Assembly: GCF_018398875.1 (NCBI RefSeq)
Contig: NZ_JAGWDK010000002.1
Location: 1 to 64,000 of the forward strand
Direction of reading: 5' to 3'
Length of the DNA: 64,000 nt
DNA from: Bradyrhizobium sp. sGM-13
Lineage (GTDB): Bacteria; Pseudomonadota; Alphaproteobacteria; Rhizobiales; Xanthobacteraceae
Part shown: piece after piece, positions 26,176 through 34,989 of the stretch
Layout of the letters: every line of letters begins with the position of its first letter
Numbering within the stretch: the stretch's first letter is position 1
Translations under genes and position numbers: made by a program
The notes under the pieces: generated by a model
What the model saw: only the letters and a program-made list of their open reading frames with translations
Database searches by the model: none
Told to the model about the DNA's origin: nothing

Positions 26176-27651
26176 ATGCGGATCGAGGAAAGCCAAGGAT
26201 CTAGCCAAGGATCCAGCCAAGTATCCGCGGGGCAACCAAACGGCCACGCGTCGCCGACGAAATCGGCGCCCACAGCGGAGCAAATCCTCGGAGAAATCCG
26301 CGACTATTGCCGCCAGACGCGCACGGCCGAATCGACCTTCGGGCGGCTGGTAGTCAATGACGGTAAGCTGGTGTCGCGCTTACGCGATGGCGCCCGGATC
26401 ACGACCGGCACGCTCGACAAGGTCCGCGCGTATCTCGCCGAGCACCGGCCGCAGTCGGGCGGCGCGCCGGCCAATTCGCTCTCGGCCCAACCATTGAACG
26501 ACACGGCCGCCGCCAATGCGGTCGCGCCGCCGGGCTTCCGGTTCTTCGACAACCGCCAAAAGTACCTGTTGTTCGTCTCGACCTGCAGCGAGAAGACCGA
26601 GGTCGGCAACCGCATTTCGCTCGAGCTCGGCAATCTGCAGCCGGCGCCGCCGGCGCTTCGTATCTTCGATGCCGGCGTCGGCGACGGCACCGTGCTGTCG
26701 CGGGTGATGCGGGCGGTGCATGCGCGATTTCCCACCATGCCGCTCTATGTCGTGGCGAAGGAGATCTCTTACGAAGACGTGCGCCTGATGCTGGAGAAGA
26801 TGGCGGATCGCCTGTTCGAGCATCCCGCCACCGTGCTGGTTGTGACCAACCTCTATTACGCCGAGGCGCCATGGCTGACGCCACGCTCGGTCACGTCAGC
26901 GCAAGGCCTGATCTGGAAAGACATCACGCTATCAGGCAACACCGCGCATGGTTTCGCCGAGCAGATCGGCGAGCTCGAGAGCTTCCTGGCCGAGAACTGG
27001 CGCGCGGGCATCAGCCCGACCACGGGCAATCCGGTCTATCAGCGCCCGGTGATCCTGACGCTGCGGCGCGAGGATCATTCCTTCCTGCTCGATCCGATCA
27101 TGCCGCGGCCCGGCCGCGTGATGGCCGACTACGATCTGGTCATCGCCTCGCAGCCCTATCGGGCGCGGGCGAGCGTCGAGTTCAAGGCTTCGAAAGTGGT
27201 GACACCGCTGGTCAAGGCGCTGCGCCCGGGTGGGCGGCTGATCGGCATCCATTCGCATGGCAAGGATCCCGGCATCGAGATCATCGATCAGCTCTGGCCG
27301 GGCGACGATCCCTTCAAGACCGACCGCTACGCGATCCTTCGCCAGGTCAAGCACGAGCTTGGCGCGGCCGCACGCCACTACAATTTCAATGCCTCCTCCG
27401 ATGCGCGCTCAATCTTCCGCTACCAGATGCACACGCTGCCGGACGAGGTCAGCGGCCCGATCGGCACCTCGACGCTGTTTGCGGCCTGGAACGCCGCCAT
27501 CTATGTGGCGCAGATCGAGGACAACAGGCTGTCGGAAGTGGTTCGCGATGGCCGCTATCTCGAAGCTACCGACCGCGTGCTGAAGAAACATGGCGGTCTC
27601 TGGTTCAACGACGAGACCTATGTGATCTCGCGCCGCCGCGCGCCGGCATGA
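26176..27651 (+). CDS. SAM-dependent methyltransferase-like protein with N-terminal HTH-like segment
   Basis: A 491-residue protein. After a Ser/Gln/Gly-rich leader (a threefold 12-base tandem repeat in DNA), residues 35-85 look like a small helical DNA-binding unit (STFGRLVVNDGKLVSRLRDG). The main part has a class I methyltransferase motif I (IFDAGVGDGTVLSRV near residue 163). A later LRPGGRLIGIHSHG matches the strand after motif III. It is probably cytoplasmic. The next gene is an MTHFR homologue 15 bases downstream, so the two likely share a pathway in one-carbon transfer. The substrate is not known. Confidence 0.7.
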   Translation: MRIEESQGSSQGSSQVSAGQPNGHASPTKSAPTAEQILGEIRDYCRQTRTAESTFGRLVVNDGKLVSRLRDGARITTGTLDKVRAYLAEHRPQSGGAPANSLSAQPLNDTAAANAVAPPGFRFFDNRQKYLLFVSTCSEKTEVGNRISLELGNLQPAPPALRIFDAGVGDGTVLSRVMRAVHARFPTMPLYVVAKEISYEDVRLMLEKMADRLFEHPATVLVVTNLYYAEAPWLTPRSVTSAQGLIWKDITLSGNTAHGFAEQIGELESFLAENWRAGISPTTGNPVYQRPVILTLRREDHSFLLDPIMPRPGRVMADYDLVIASQPYRARASVEFKASKVVTPLVKALRPGGRLIGIHSHGKDPGIEIIDQLWPGDDPFKTDRYAILRQVKHELGAAARHYNFNASSDARSIFRYQMHTLPDEVSGPIGTSTLFAAWNAAIYVAQIEDNRLSEVVRDGRYLEATDRVLKKHGGLWFNDETYVISRRRAPA

Positions 27652-27666
27652 CAAAGGGAGGCGCCA

Positions 27667-28575
27667 TTGATCGTCTCCGACAAGGCATCCGCCAGATTAG
27701 CCGCGCTACTGTCGAAGGCATCCGTCGAAATTTCCTCGCGCGGGCATCAGATTGCGGAACTGAGCGATCGTTTCGCTGGAGGCACCAACGTCACGATCAC
27801 GTTCCTGCCCGGCGATAATTATCGCCACAACATTGAGACGGCTGCCGCGCTGCGCCGCGCCGGCTACAATCCGGTGCCCCATATTGCGGCGCGCGAAATG
27901 GCCTCGCGGGAAGCATTTAACGATTTCCTGGCGCGGGCGCGCGGCGAAGCCGATGTCTCGCGCATCCTTCTGATCGCCGGCGATGTCGCCGCTGCGAGAG
28001 GCCCGTTCAAATCGACGCGCGATGTTGCCGCCAGCGGCTTGCTCGAGACGCATGCGATTGCATCCGTCAGTGTGGCCGGTCATCCCGAGGGGCACCCCTA
28101 TCTCGATCTGCCGGACGCGCTGAACGGCCTCAAGGAATGGCGCGACTGGGGACGGCGGACGGGAACGCGGATCGATGTCGTCACACAATTTTGCTTCGAG
28201 AGCACGCCGATCCTGGAATGGATCGGCGCCCTCGATCGCGCGGACATCGATCTGCCTGTCATCGTTGGCCTAGCCGGTCCGGCAACGCCGGCGACATTGA
28301 CAAAATTCGCGCTCCGCTGCGGCATCGGCAATTCCATGCGCGCGCTGCGGGCCCAGATCGGCCGGTTCGGCCGCCTGCTGACGGATACCGGACCTGACGA
28401 CGTCGTCAGGGGATTGCGCGCGGCGCCTGCGGCGGCAACCGCGCCGATCGCCGGATTCCACCTGTTCCCGTTCGGCGGCCTACGCAAGGCCGGTGACTGG
28501 CTGCGCAATTACGACCGCGATCTGTTCGGACAGCAGCGGGCCGCGATGTCGAGTGCCGGGCTTCAGAACCCGTAG
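27667..28575 (+). CDS. Methylenetetrahydrofolate reductase-like protein
   Basis: A 302-residue protein of the MetF (TIM-barrel, FAD) family. The N-terminal Glu (SVEISSRG) stands where MetF has its catalytic Glu, and VTITFLPGDNYRHNIETAAAL, PVPHIAAREM, RILLIAGDVA and VVTQFCFE follow the MetF pattern. It starts with TTG, with a strong GGGAGG site 6 bases before. The gap to the upstream methyltransferase gene is 15 bases. The last 13 bases overlap the end of the convergent hydrolase gene. The canonical FFPP motif is missing, so it may not be the housekeeping enzyme. Confidence 0.82.
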   Translation: MIVSDKASARLAALLSKASVEISSRGHQIAELSDRFAGGTNVTITFLPGDNYRHNIETAAALRRAGYNPVPHIAAREMASREAFNDFLARARGEADVSRILLIAGDVAAARGPFKSTRDVAASGLLETHAIASVSVAGHPEGHPYLDLPDALNGLKEWRDWGRRTGTRIDVVTQFCFESTPILEWIGALDRADIDLPVIVGLAGPATPATLTKFALRCGIGNSMRALRAQIGRFGRLLTDTGPDDVVRGLRAAPAAATAPIAGFHLFPFGGLRKAGDWLRNYDRDLFGQQRAAMSSAGLQNP

Positions 28576-29528
28576 AGCTGGGCGGGATTGTCGACCAAAA
28601 TCTTCTTGCGGATCGCCGCATCCGGCGCCCACACCGGAAGCTGATTTAAGAGCCGTCCGTCGTCGATCTGAAACAGCGGAGTAACGTCGGTAATCTTCTT
28701 GTCCGCAGGCGTGACCGAGTTCGGGTGCGGCCAATCTGTGCCCCAGACGATGCGATCGGGATTGGCTGATATCAGCGCCTTGGCGAGCGGGATGCAATCG
28801 GTGTAATCGGGCGCGAGTTTGGAGGCGCGATAGGCGCCGGAAATCTTCACATAGGCCTTGCCCGATTTGACGAGATCCACGAGGTCGGCAAAGCCCGGCT
28901 GCTCGACGCCGAGACCTGCCTTGGCGCCGCCGAAATGATCGAACACGACCGGCAGTGGGGAGGCCATGACAAGATCCTTGATCGCGGCGATCATCGCCAG
29001 GTTGGTGTAGATCTGCATGTGCCAGCCGCGCGCTCTCATGCGCTCGACGGCGGCTGTGAAGCGTGGCCGCGCGACGCTCGGATCGTTGACGCCGCCGGTT
29101 GCGAGATTGAGGCGCACACCGCGAATGCCGGCCTTGCCCATGACATCGAGATTGCTTTCCGACGTCTTGTCGTCGATCACGGCAACCCCGCGCGCGGTGG
29201 GCCCCCGTGCCGCCATGCCGAACAGCGTGGCCGAATTGTCGGTGCCGTAGACCGAGGGCGTGACGATCACCACGCGCTCCATGTGCAGCGCCTTGTGCAG
29301 GGCGGTCATTTCCTCGGGCGAGGCCAGTTCGGGCGTATAGACGCGGCCGGAGAAGAACGGGAATTTTTCGGGATCGGGGTGGATATGGGTGTGGCAGTCG
29401 CAGGCGCCCGCGGGCACATCGAAATTCACCGGCGTTGCCGGCTGCGCCGCTTTGGCAGAGGCGGTTCTATTGTTCATGGTCACTCCGGCTGCGATGGAGG
29501 CGAACATCATACTGCGTCGCGTCAGCAT
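28563..29528 (-). CDS. Exported TIM-barrel amidohydrolase (pyrone-dicarboxylate lactonase-like)
   Basis: A 321-residue metal-dependent hydrolase of the amidohydrolase 2 family. The N-terminus MLTRRSMMFASIAAGV resembles a Tat or Sec signal. The metal motif DCHTHIHPDPEKFPF follows near residue 45, and the barrel ends with VWGTDWPHPN, whose Asp is the likely catalytic base. Relatives include LigI (2-pyrone-4,6-dicarboxylate lactonase). The start at 29528 gives the export signal; a longer frame from 29663 is less likely. It is divergent from the FAD oxidase gene at 29681. Confidence 0.85.
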   Translation of the reverse strand: MLTRRSMMFASIAAGVTMNNRTASAKAAQPATPVNFDVPAGACDCHTHIHPDPEKFPFFSGRVYTPELASPEEMTALHKALHMERVVIVTPSVYGTDNSATLFGMAARGPTARGVAVIDDKTSESNLDVMGKAGIRGVRLNLATGGVNDPSVARPRFTAAVERMRARGWHMQIYTNLAMIAAIKDLVMASPLPVVFDHFGGAKAGLGVEQPGFADLVDLVKSGKAYVKISGAYRASKLAPDYTDCIPLAKALISANPDRIVWGTDWPHPNSVTPADKKITDVTPLFQIDDGRLLNQLPVWAPDAAIRKKILVDNPAQLYGF

Positions 29529-29680
29529 TGGTGTTCTCTCACATGTATTCGGCAGCTCTGCAATTGTCCGCTCCGGCTTATCGCTTCGGTAACGCAACCG
29601 GTCTATCGAACCAGAAGCCGCCCAAATTTGACTAAAGATCCGCCCGCCCGGAATATCCTGCAATCCCCTGGAATCAATTC

Positions 29681-31279
29681 ATGAAGAAATTTTCGCAAAA
29701 GTTCAAAACCGGCGTCTCCGTGGCCGCCGTGGTCGTCGTGCTGCTCGGCGTTTACAGCTACCGCAAGCTTCAGGCGCTGGCCGCCGATCCTACCGGGGAA
29801 AAGGATTGCAGCCCGGCGGTCGGCGGCGGCGAGCAGGCGAAAATCGATCTGGAGCGGATCAAGGCGATAGCGCCGCTCAAGGACGTGAAATGGTCGCAGC
29901 TTGGCGGCAGCATCAATGATGCGAGCTGTCTAAACAAGACCGAAATCTATGGCGTGGTCGCGGTGCGCAGCGTGGAGGACATTGCGAAGACGCTGGCCTT
30001 TGCGCGCGACAACAAGCTCTCCGTCACCACCGCCGGCGTCCGCCACAGCATGGGCGGGCACGCCTTCCGCAGGGGCGGCATTGTGCTCGACATGCGCGGC
30101 TTCAACAAAATTTTGCTGAACGAGAGCGCGCGGTCGATCACCGTGCAGCCGGGCGCGACCTGGCACGACATCCAGAACGTCTTGCACCCGCGCTTTGCGG
30201 TGCGCGCCATGCAGTCGACCGACATCTTCACCGTCGGCGGCTCGATCTCGGTCAATGCCCATGGCATGGACCATCAGGCCGGCGCGCTTGCGAAATCGAT
30301 CAAGTCGATGAAGGTGATGCTGGCGGACGGTTCGCTGCGCACGGTATCGTTGACCGAGAATGCGGATCTGTTCAACCTCGTGGTCGGCGGATACGGCCTG
30401 TTCGGCGTGATCGTCGAGGCCGAGCTCGATATTGCCGATAACCTCGTCTACCAGACCGGCCGTCGCGTGATGAACTACAAGGAATTTCCGGCGCTGTTCG
30501 CCGGCGAGATCGAGAAGGATAGCAATGTCGGCCTGATGTACGGCCATCTCTCAACCGCGCCGAGCACGTTCCTGAAGGAGTTGCTGCTCTATACCTACAC
30601 CAAAATCGACGGCACCGATTTCAAGCGCCAGCCGCTCGGCGAGGTCAGCGGCACCAAGCTGCGGCGGCTGACCATCAACCTGTCCAAGCAAGGGCCGCTG
30701 TTTCAGGAAATAAAGTGGCTATCCGAGAAGCACATCGAGCATCGGATGGAAAACTGCACGGTGACGCGCGCGCAGGCGATCGGATCGGCGGAGGCCTGTC
30801 TCGTCAACCGCAACGACCCGATGCACGATTCCGTGCCTTATTTGCGCAACTCGCTCCCTGACGATACCGACATCCTGCACGAATATTTCATCCCGCGCAG
30901 CCAGTTCGTCTCGTTCGTCGATGGTATGCGCAAGGTGCTGACTGACAACAAGACCAATCTGCTGAACGCATCGGTGCGAGTCGTGCATCAGGAAAACAAT
31001 TTCCTGACTTATTCGCCGGAGCCGGCATTCTCGCTGGTGCTCTACATCAACCAGACCACGGACGAAGAGGGCAACCGGCGGATGAAGAAGGCGACGGAAG
31101 AACTGATCGATCTCACCATCGCGCACAAGGGCCGGTTCTTCCTGCCTTACCAGCTCTACTATTCGAAAGACCAGTTGCAGCGCTCATACCCGGAGATCAA
31201 CGATTTCTTCGCAGCGAAGCGGAAGTATGATCCGGGCGAGTTGTTCACCAATGCGTTTTACCAGAAGTACGCGTCGTGA
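29681..31279 (+). CDS. FAD-binding oxidoreductase (PCMH / FAD_binding_4 type)
   Basis: A 532-residue flavoprotein. A membrane segment at the N-terminus (VSVAAVVVVLLGVYSY) anchors or exports it. The FAD domain spans about residues 85-260 with VAVRSVEDIAKTLAFAR, RHSMGGHAF and ITVQPGATWHDIQ, then GGYGLFGVIVEAEL. The C-terminus (YYSKDQLQRSYPEINDFF, KYDPGELFTNAFYQKY) is the FAD-linked oxidase/ALO-type end. It would oxidise a sugar lactone or alcohol in the periplasm. The neighbouring divergent hydrolase could act in the same pathway. Confidence 0.85.
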   Translation: MKKFSQKFKTGVSVAAVVVVLLGVYSYRKLQALAADPTGEKDCSPAVGGGEQAKIDLERIKAIAPLKDVKWSQLGGSINDASCLNKTEIYGVVAVRSVEDIAKTLAFARDNKLSVTTAGVRHSMGGHAFRRGGIVLDMRGFNKILLNESARSITVQPGATWHDIQNVLHPRFAVRAMQSTDIFTVGGSISVNAHGMDHQAGALAKSIKSMKVMLADGSLRTVSLTENADLFNLVVGGYGLFGVIVEAELDIADNLVYQTGRRVMNYKEFPALFAGEIEKDSNVGLMYGHLSTAPSTFLKELLLYTYTKIDGTDFKRQPLGEVSGTKLRRLTINLSKQGPLFQEIKWLSEKHIEHRMENCTVTRAQAIGSAEACLVNRNDPMHDSVPYLRNSLPDDTDILHEYFIPRSQFVSFVDGMRKVLTDNKTNLLNASVRVVHQENNFLTYSPEPAFSLVLYINQTTDEEGNRRMKKATEELIDLTIAHKGRFFLPYQLYYSKDQLQRSYPEINDFFAAKRKYDPGELFTNAFYQKYAS

Positions 31280-31342
31280 TGCCTGTCTGCCATCCGGGAG
31301 CATCGTGCATCGCTCGGCAAAGCAAAATGGCAATCATGGACA

Positions 31343-31567
31343 TCACAAGAAATCCCGCAGCCTCGCAAGTTCAACGACGAGTTCGGCGGAGATTATTTTT
31401 GGGATCAAGTCGCCCTGTGGAGCGGTATGAATCTCGTAGAGATGACGTTGGCTGAGCGGTTGCTCCAGAAACTTGGTGATGCATTCGTCCAACGTGCCGT
31501 CAAGCACCGAGTACGGAGCCGACCAAACAGCGCCTTTGACGCGTTCGTTGTTTTTCGAAGGCCATTT
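31343..31567 (-). pseudogene. Remnant or unusual-start small gene, unknown function
   Basis: The frame encodes a protein-like C-terminus (LYEIHTAPQGDLIPKIISAE, then LARLRDFL), about 73 residues from the WPSKN stretch, and there is no ATG in a sensible place. A GTG at 31507 would give 54 residues. I recall small Bradyrhizobium proteins ending in a similar HLYEIHTAPQGDL...ELARLREFL pattern, usually about 75 residues. So this is either a copy that has lost its start or one that starts at a non-ATG codon. It lies in the 31280-31608 gap, which otherwise shows no gene. Confidence 0.4.
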
Positions 31568-31608
31568 TTTTAGAACGGCAGGAGCATGAAAGTCCGTTTG
31601 AGCACCCC

Positions 31609-32784
31609 TTAAGGATTGGCTTCCCGGTTGGGAATGACAAAGGTCTGGCCGGGATAGATGAGGTTGGGATTGCGGATTTGCTCTCGGTTGGCCTTGTAAA
31701 TCGTCGCGTAGCGCGTGCCCGCGCCGAGGGTGGCCTGACTGATACGCCATAGGCTGTCGCCGCGCGATACCGTGGTGGTCGTGATCTTCGGCACCACGAC
31801 GCTCGAGGAGTTCGTGACGTCCGGCAGGGCGCCGGCCGACGCATCCGCCACCTGGGACTTCGGCAGGGCGGCGGAGTCCGGTTTGGAAGGTGAGGTGCGC
31901 GGCGGTACCGACGCGGTAACCACCGGGTCGGGCGCGTTGAACGGCACCTCGGCGCGTCCACGCACCACGCCGGACTTCGAATCCACCTCGTCCAGCCTTA
32001 CGCGATAATTCCCGGGCCCGATTCCTTCATTGATCGTGACGGCAAAGCGTCCATCCGCCGCCGCCGTTACCGACGCAATAAAGCTGTCGTTGAGATAGAG
32101 CCTCACCGGAGCGCCTGAGCGCGCGCGGCCGCTCACATGGAATTTGCCGCCGGCCTCGATCTCGACCGCCTCCACAACCACCGCAGCGGTGTCTGGCTTC
32201 GCCTGAGATGGCTGTGACATCAAGACGGTGGGTTTGTTTGGCGTCATCAGGGCCACGACCGGCCGTTCCTTCAGGTTCGGCTCAAGCGCCACCGTCACGC
32301 TCTGCTTGGACATGATCTCTCTGCCGTCGGACTGCTTGGCGCGCAACGTCAGATCGTAGGTGCCTAGCGGAAGCGGGCGCGGGATCATCACGAATTGTCC
32401 GGATTGATCCGCGATCATGCGGTCATGCAGTTCGCCATTGCGCAGCAGTTCCACGGTGACGCCCGGCGCCGCGCGTCCCGCGATGACAGCTTCGCCGTTC
32501 GGTTCGATGCGGGCGACATCGAACGCCGGCTCGCCGTCGCCGGTCTCGGGCGTGGCGGTCGATCCGGCCAGTGCGGCCGCCACCGCGTTTGCCTCCGCCT
32601 GCACGCTTGCGAGTGCCGGCCCCTTAATGCGCTCGTCAGTGGCAGGCTTTGGCGCGACGCTTGCAGCCTTATCAGCAGTCGGCTCGCGCCCAATATACTG
32701 CATGGCGACGATCGTTCCGATGCCAGTCGCCGCAACAAGCCCTACTAAGGGCACGACCAACCGGTTCATTGATGTCTTGATCAT
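31609..32784 (-). CDS. LysM domain envelope protein
   Basis: A 391-residue protein with an N-terminal membrane segment (LVVPLVGLVAATGIGTIVA), a Pro/Ala-rich linker and two beta-sandwich-like segments. These include FDVARIEPNGEAVIAGRAAP and a similar FHVSGRARSGAPVRLYLN, each followed by a strand set. A C-terminal LysM domain follows (VSRGDSLWRISQATLG, NPNLIYPGQTFVIP). LysM binds peptidoglycan, so it is probably held in the inner membrane with the domain in the periplasm. The two internal segments look like carboxypeptidase-regulatory or Ig-like repeats. It stands alone. Confidence 0.85.
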   Translation of the reverse strand: MIKTSMNRLVVPLVGLVAATGIGTIVAMQYIGREPTADKAASVAPKPATDERIKGPALASVQAEANAVAAALAGSTATPETGDGEPAFDVARIEPNGEAVIAGRAAPGVTVELLRNGELHDRMIADQSGQFVMIPRPLPLGTYDLTLRAKQSDGREIMSKQSVTVALEPNLKERPVVALMTPNKPTVLMSQPSQAKPDTAAVVVEAVEIEAGGKFHVSGRARSGAPVRLYLNDSFIASVTAAADGRFAVTINEGIGPGNYRVRLDEVDSKSGVVRGRAEVPFNAPDPVVTASVPPRTSPSKPDSAALPKSQVADASAGALPDVTNSSSVVVPKITTTTVSRGDSLWRISQATLGAGTRYATIYKANREQIRNPNLIYPGQTFVIPNREANP

Positions 32785-32931
32785 GGTCTTTAGCCCGTCG
32801 GCCGGGAGGTCGGCCCGCCACCATTATACAGGTACTTCGGCCGAAATGGGTACTCAAGCCGAGAGATAACCCGCAGGCACAGAAGGATTAAGCCGTCCAG
32901 GGCAGGCCGGCCAGGCTGGAACCCTGGTTCG

Positions 32932-33276
32932 TCAAAGCTGCGCGGTGAACCGATTCGGCGGCAGGCCGCTGCAGCCGCCCGCCTGTTCGGCGTCGAGCAC
33001 CAGCAGCGCGCCGGCCGCGTAGAGACGTCCGACGAAATCGGCGTCGTCGGAACGCGCGATGGTGACGTAGTTGTTCGACGCGAGAATGCGGCCGTTGGCC
33101 TTGGCGATGGCGGCCAGCGCCTGGGACGGCGGGCCAATGACTGCCATTGACTTGCCGGGGGCTGAGCCGAAGGTCAACACGGTGACAACGGCAAGCCAGC
33201 CGCACACGACGAGGGCGATCGCGCCGCCAATCTGGCCCCAACGCCCACCGCCGCGCTGGCGTCCGTCAGTAGTCAT
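32932..33276 (-). CDS. Small membrane protein of unknown function, last gene of a three-gene operon
   Basis: A 114-residue protein with one membrane segment (IGGAIALVVCGWLAVVTVLTF) and a periplasmic part of about 70 residues. It contains IGPPSQALAAIAKANGRILA and ARSDDADFVGRLYAAGALLV and ends FTAQL. I do not recognise the family. The ATG at 33276 overlaps the end of the upstream gene by 11 bases, so translation is coupled. Confidence 0.6.
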   Translation of the reverse strand: MTTDGRQRGGGRWGQIGGAIALVVCGWLAVVTVLTFGSAPGKSMAVIGPPSQALAAIAKANGRILASNNYVTIARSDDADFVGRLYAAGALLVLDAEQAGGCSGLPPNRFTAQL

Positions 33277-34366
33277 AGAAGTGCTCAATACTTGCACCCC
33301 TGGCCTTGAGCTCGCGGTTGATATCGACGAACTGATCGATCCTTGCCTTCAGGCCCGCCCGGCGGAAGCCGGGCTTCGCATCCAGCTCCAGTGAAAACAG
33401 CTCCGTCGTACCCTTGATATCGAGCTTGGCGGCGTCGGGCGCAATCACGGTGATAAGGATGTCGTGATTGCCCGCGATCTCTGCAACCCCATAACCCTGA
33501 TCCAGCACTCGCTGCAGGATGTCGGTGAACGCCTTGTAGCGCGGCGTCTGCACGAGCTGCCATTGTGCGTTGAGCGCGCGGATCGGCTTGATGCGCGGTT
33601 CTTTTGCCAGCACCTCCGGCGGCAGCGTCGCGACGGCAAACATGATGTCGCGTGGCTCGTTGTCATTGCTGGCGTCGAGCGCCTTCTGAATCAGCGCGGC
33701 GTAGCCGACCTTGACGAAGTATTCCGCGCCGAGCGCGAAGTCGCGCTCCCGGCTACGCAAGCTGCTTGGCGTCGGCGCCGAAATTGCCATCAGGCCGTCG
33801 AGCTTTTCCTGGAACGGGTATTTGTACCAGGGGACGGTGTAGAGGAACGCGGCATAGTCCTGCAGCACGGCGCGGCCGAATTCATCCTGCGGGGTGCGCT
33901 TCTCGCCTCTGATCCATTCGAACATGCGGCCGATGGTATTCTCGTACAATCCCTTGACGGCATATTCCACGGAATAGCTGATCCCAATCACGTAAATCAT
34001 CGTCTTCACTTCGGCCAGCGATTCTCCCGTTGCGGGCACGGCGCGGTTGATGGTGCAGAAGCTGCGCCAGAAACCGAAGATGTGGCCGAGATAGTTGAAA
34101 CGGCTTTCGCCGGAGCGGTCGAGGAAGCGGCCGAAATCCTCGAACGAATAAACGATGTACCATTCGGGGAACGTGAAGAACGTGTTGTTCAGCTTGCGCC
34201 GATAGCCCGGCTCATCGATGGCGGGCAGGGTGACGGCCGGCGCAGTCGAGGCCAATGTGCTGACCGCGGGCCGGCACGTGCCCTCGATATAGGCCAGCGG
34301 CAAAAGCACGATCAGCGCAATCAGGATCGCGACGACAGCCAGGATGCGCCGCAGCCACTTAAGCAT
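33266..34366 (-). CDS. Membrane-anchored protein of unknown function, middle gene of a three-gene operon
   Basis: A 366-residue protein with an N-terminal membrane anchor (ILAVVAILIALIVLLPLAYI) and a large soluble part. Notable segments are FFTFPEWYIVYSFEDFGRFL, GISYSVEYAVKGLYENTIGR and EIAGNHDILITVIAPDAAKL. I do not recognise the family; it resembles uncharacterised proteins of Bradyrhizobium. It overlaps the gene before it by 8 bases and the gene after it by 11, so the three are likely one operon. The soluble part is probably periplasmic. Confidence 0.65.
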   Translation of the reverse strand: MLKWLRRILAVVAILIALIVLLPLAYIEGTCRPAVSTLASTAPAVTLPAIDEPGYRRKLNNTFFTFPEWYIVYSFEDFGRFLDRSGESRFNYLGHIFGFWRSFCTINRAVPATGESLAEVKTMIYVIGISYSVEYAVKGLYENTIGRMFEWIRGEKRTPQDEFGRAVLQDYAAFLYTVPWYKYPFQEKLDGLMAISAPTPSSLRSRERDFALGAEYFVKVGYAALIQKALDASNDNEPRDIMFAVATLPPEVLAKEPRIKPIRALNAQWQLVQTPRYKAFTDILQRVLDQGYGVAEIAGNHDILITVIAPDAAKLDIKGTTELFSLELDAKPGFRRAGLKARIDQFVDINRELKARGASIEHFYDY

Positions 34367-34781
34367 GAACGGCGGTCCGCGTCCGCGGCGCGAGCAGATA
34401 GCCGATCAGGATGGCGACGCCGCCGAGAGCGAGATGCGGCGCGTTGGCGAAAAACCGCGTCGAGAGCGGCAGGTTGAGGACACCGTTGATCAGGATGCCG
34501 AAGTCGAGATAGCCGCTGCCGGTGAGCAGGCCGAGCACGCCGTCGGCAAAATAGAACACGCCGAACAATTGAAAAAACAATTCCGAGGCGCGGCGCGAGG
34601 TCATCGCCGCAATTGCGGCCCATAGCGCCGACACCAGATGCAGCCCATCGGCATACCAGGTGCGGCGAAACAGGCCGAAGATCATGTCATTGGCGTCGAT
34701 GAGGGCCGGGATGTAGCCGGTGAGGATCACGAAGCCGAGCAGGGCGGCGTAGCCCCAGGCGCACAATCTGATGACGTCCAT
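34359..34781 (-). CDS. Small four-helix membrane protein (DUF4383-like), first gene of the operon
   Basis: A 140-residue protein with four membrane helices (YAALLGFVILTGYIPALI, ADGLHLVSALWAAIAAM, FFQLFGVFYFADGVLGLL, LALGGVAILIGYLLAP). The order and the DGLHLV phrase after an aromatic loop resemble DUF4383 proteins. The function is unknown. It is the first of the three overlapping genes. Confidence 0.6.
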   Translation of the reverse strand: MDVIRLCAWGYAALLGFVILTGYIPALIDANDMIFGLFRRTWYADGLHLVSALWAAIAAMTSRRASELFFQLFGVFYFADGVLGLLTGSGYLDFGILINGVLNLPLSTRFFANAPHLALGGVAILIGYLLAPRTRTAVHA

Positions 34782-34892
34782 GATGTCTCCGGCCGGTTCG
34801 AATCTCGGGCCAGTCTAGAGTTTTCCAATTGTCTTGAGTTGCTGGCGACTGAAAATACCGGACATGATCAGCGTCCGGTTAACACCGCGTTT

Positions 34893-34975
34893 GTCGTCAT
34901 TCCGGGATGGTCCGAAGGACCAGACCCGGAATCTCGAGATTCCGGGTTCGATGCTTCGCATCGCCCCGGAATGAC
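34893..34975. repeat. Three-hairpin dispersed repeat, intergenic copy
   Basis: The outer arms CGTCATTCCGGG and CCCCGGAATGAC pair with each other. Inner hairpins are TGGTCC-GAA-GGACCA, CCCGGAA-TCTCGAGA-TTCCGGG and CGATG-CTTCG-CATCG. It is the same family as the copy inside dnaE2 at 12832-12914. It lies upstream of the three-gene operon and downstream of tolC. Confidence 0.85.
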
Positions 34976-34989
34976 TGGGGGAGTACAAC

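Noticed and set aside
31500..31961. 153-codon frame overlapping the LysM gene end
   Set aside because: Pro/Arg/Ser-rich composition in a shifted frame of the LysM protein gene; no domain.
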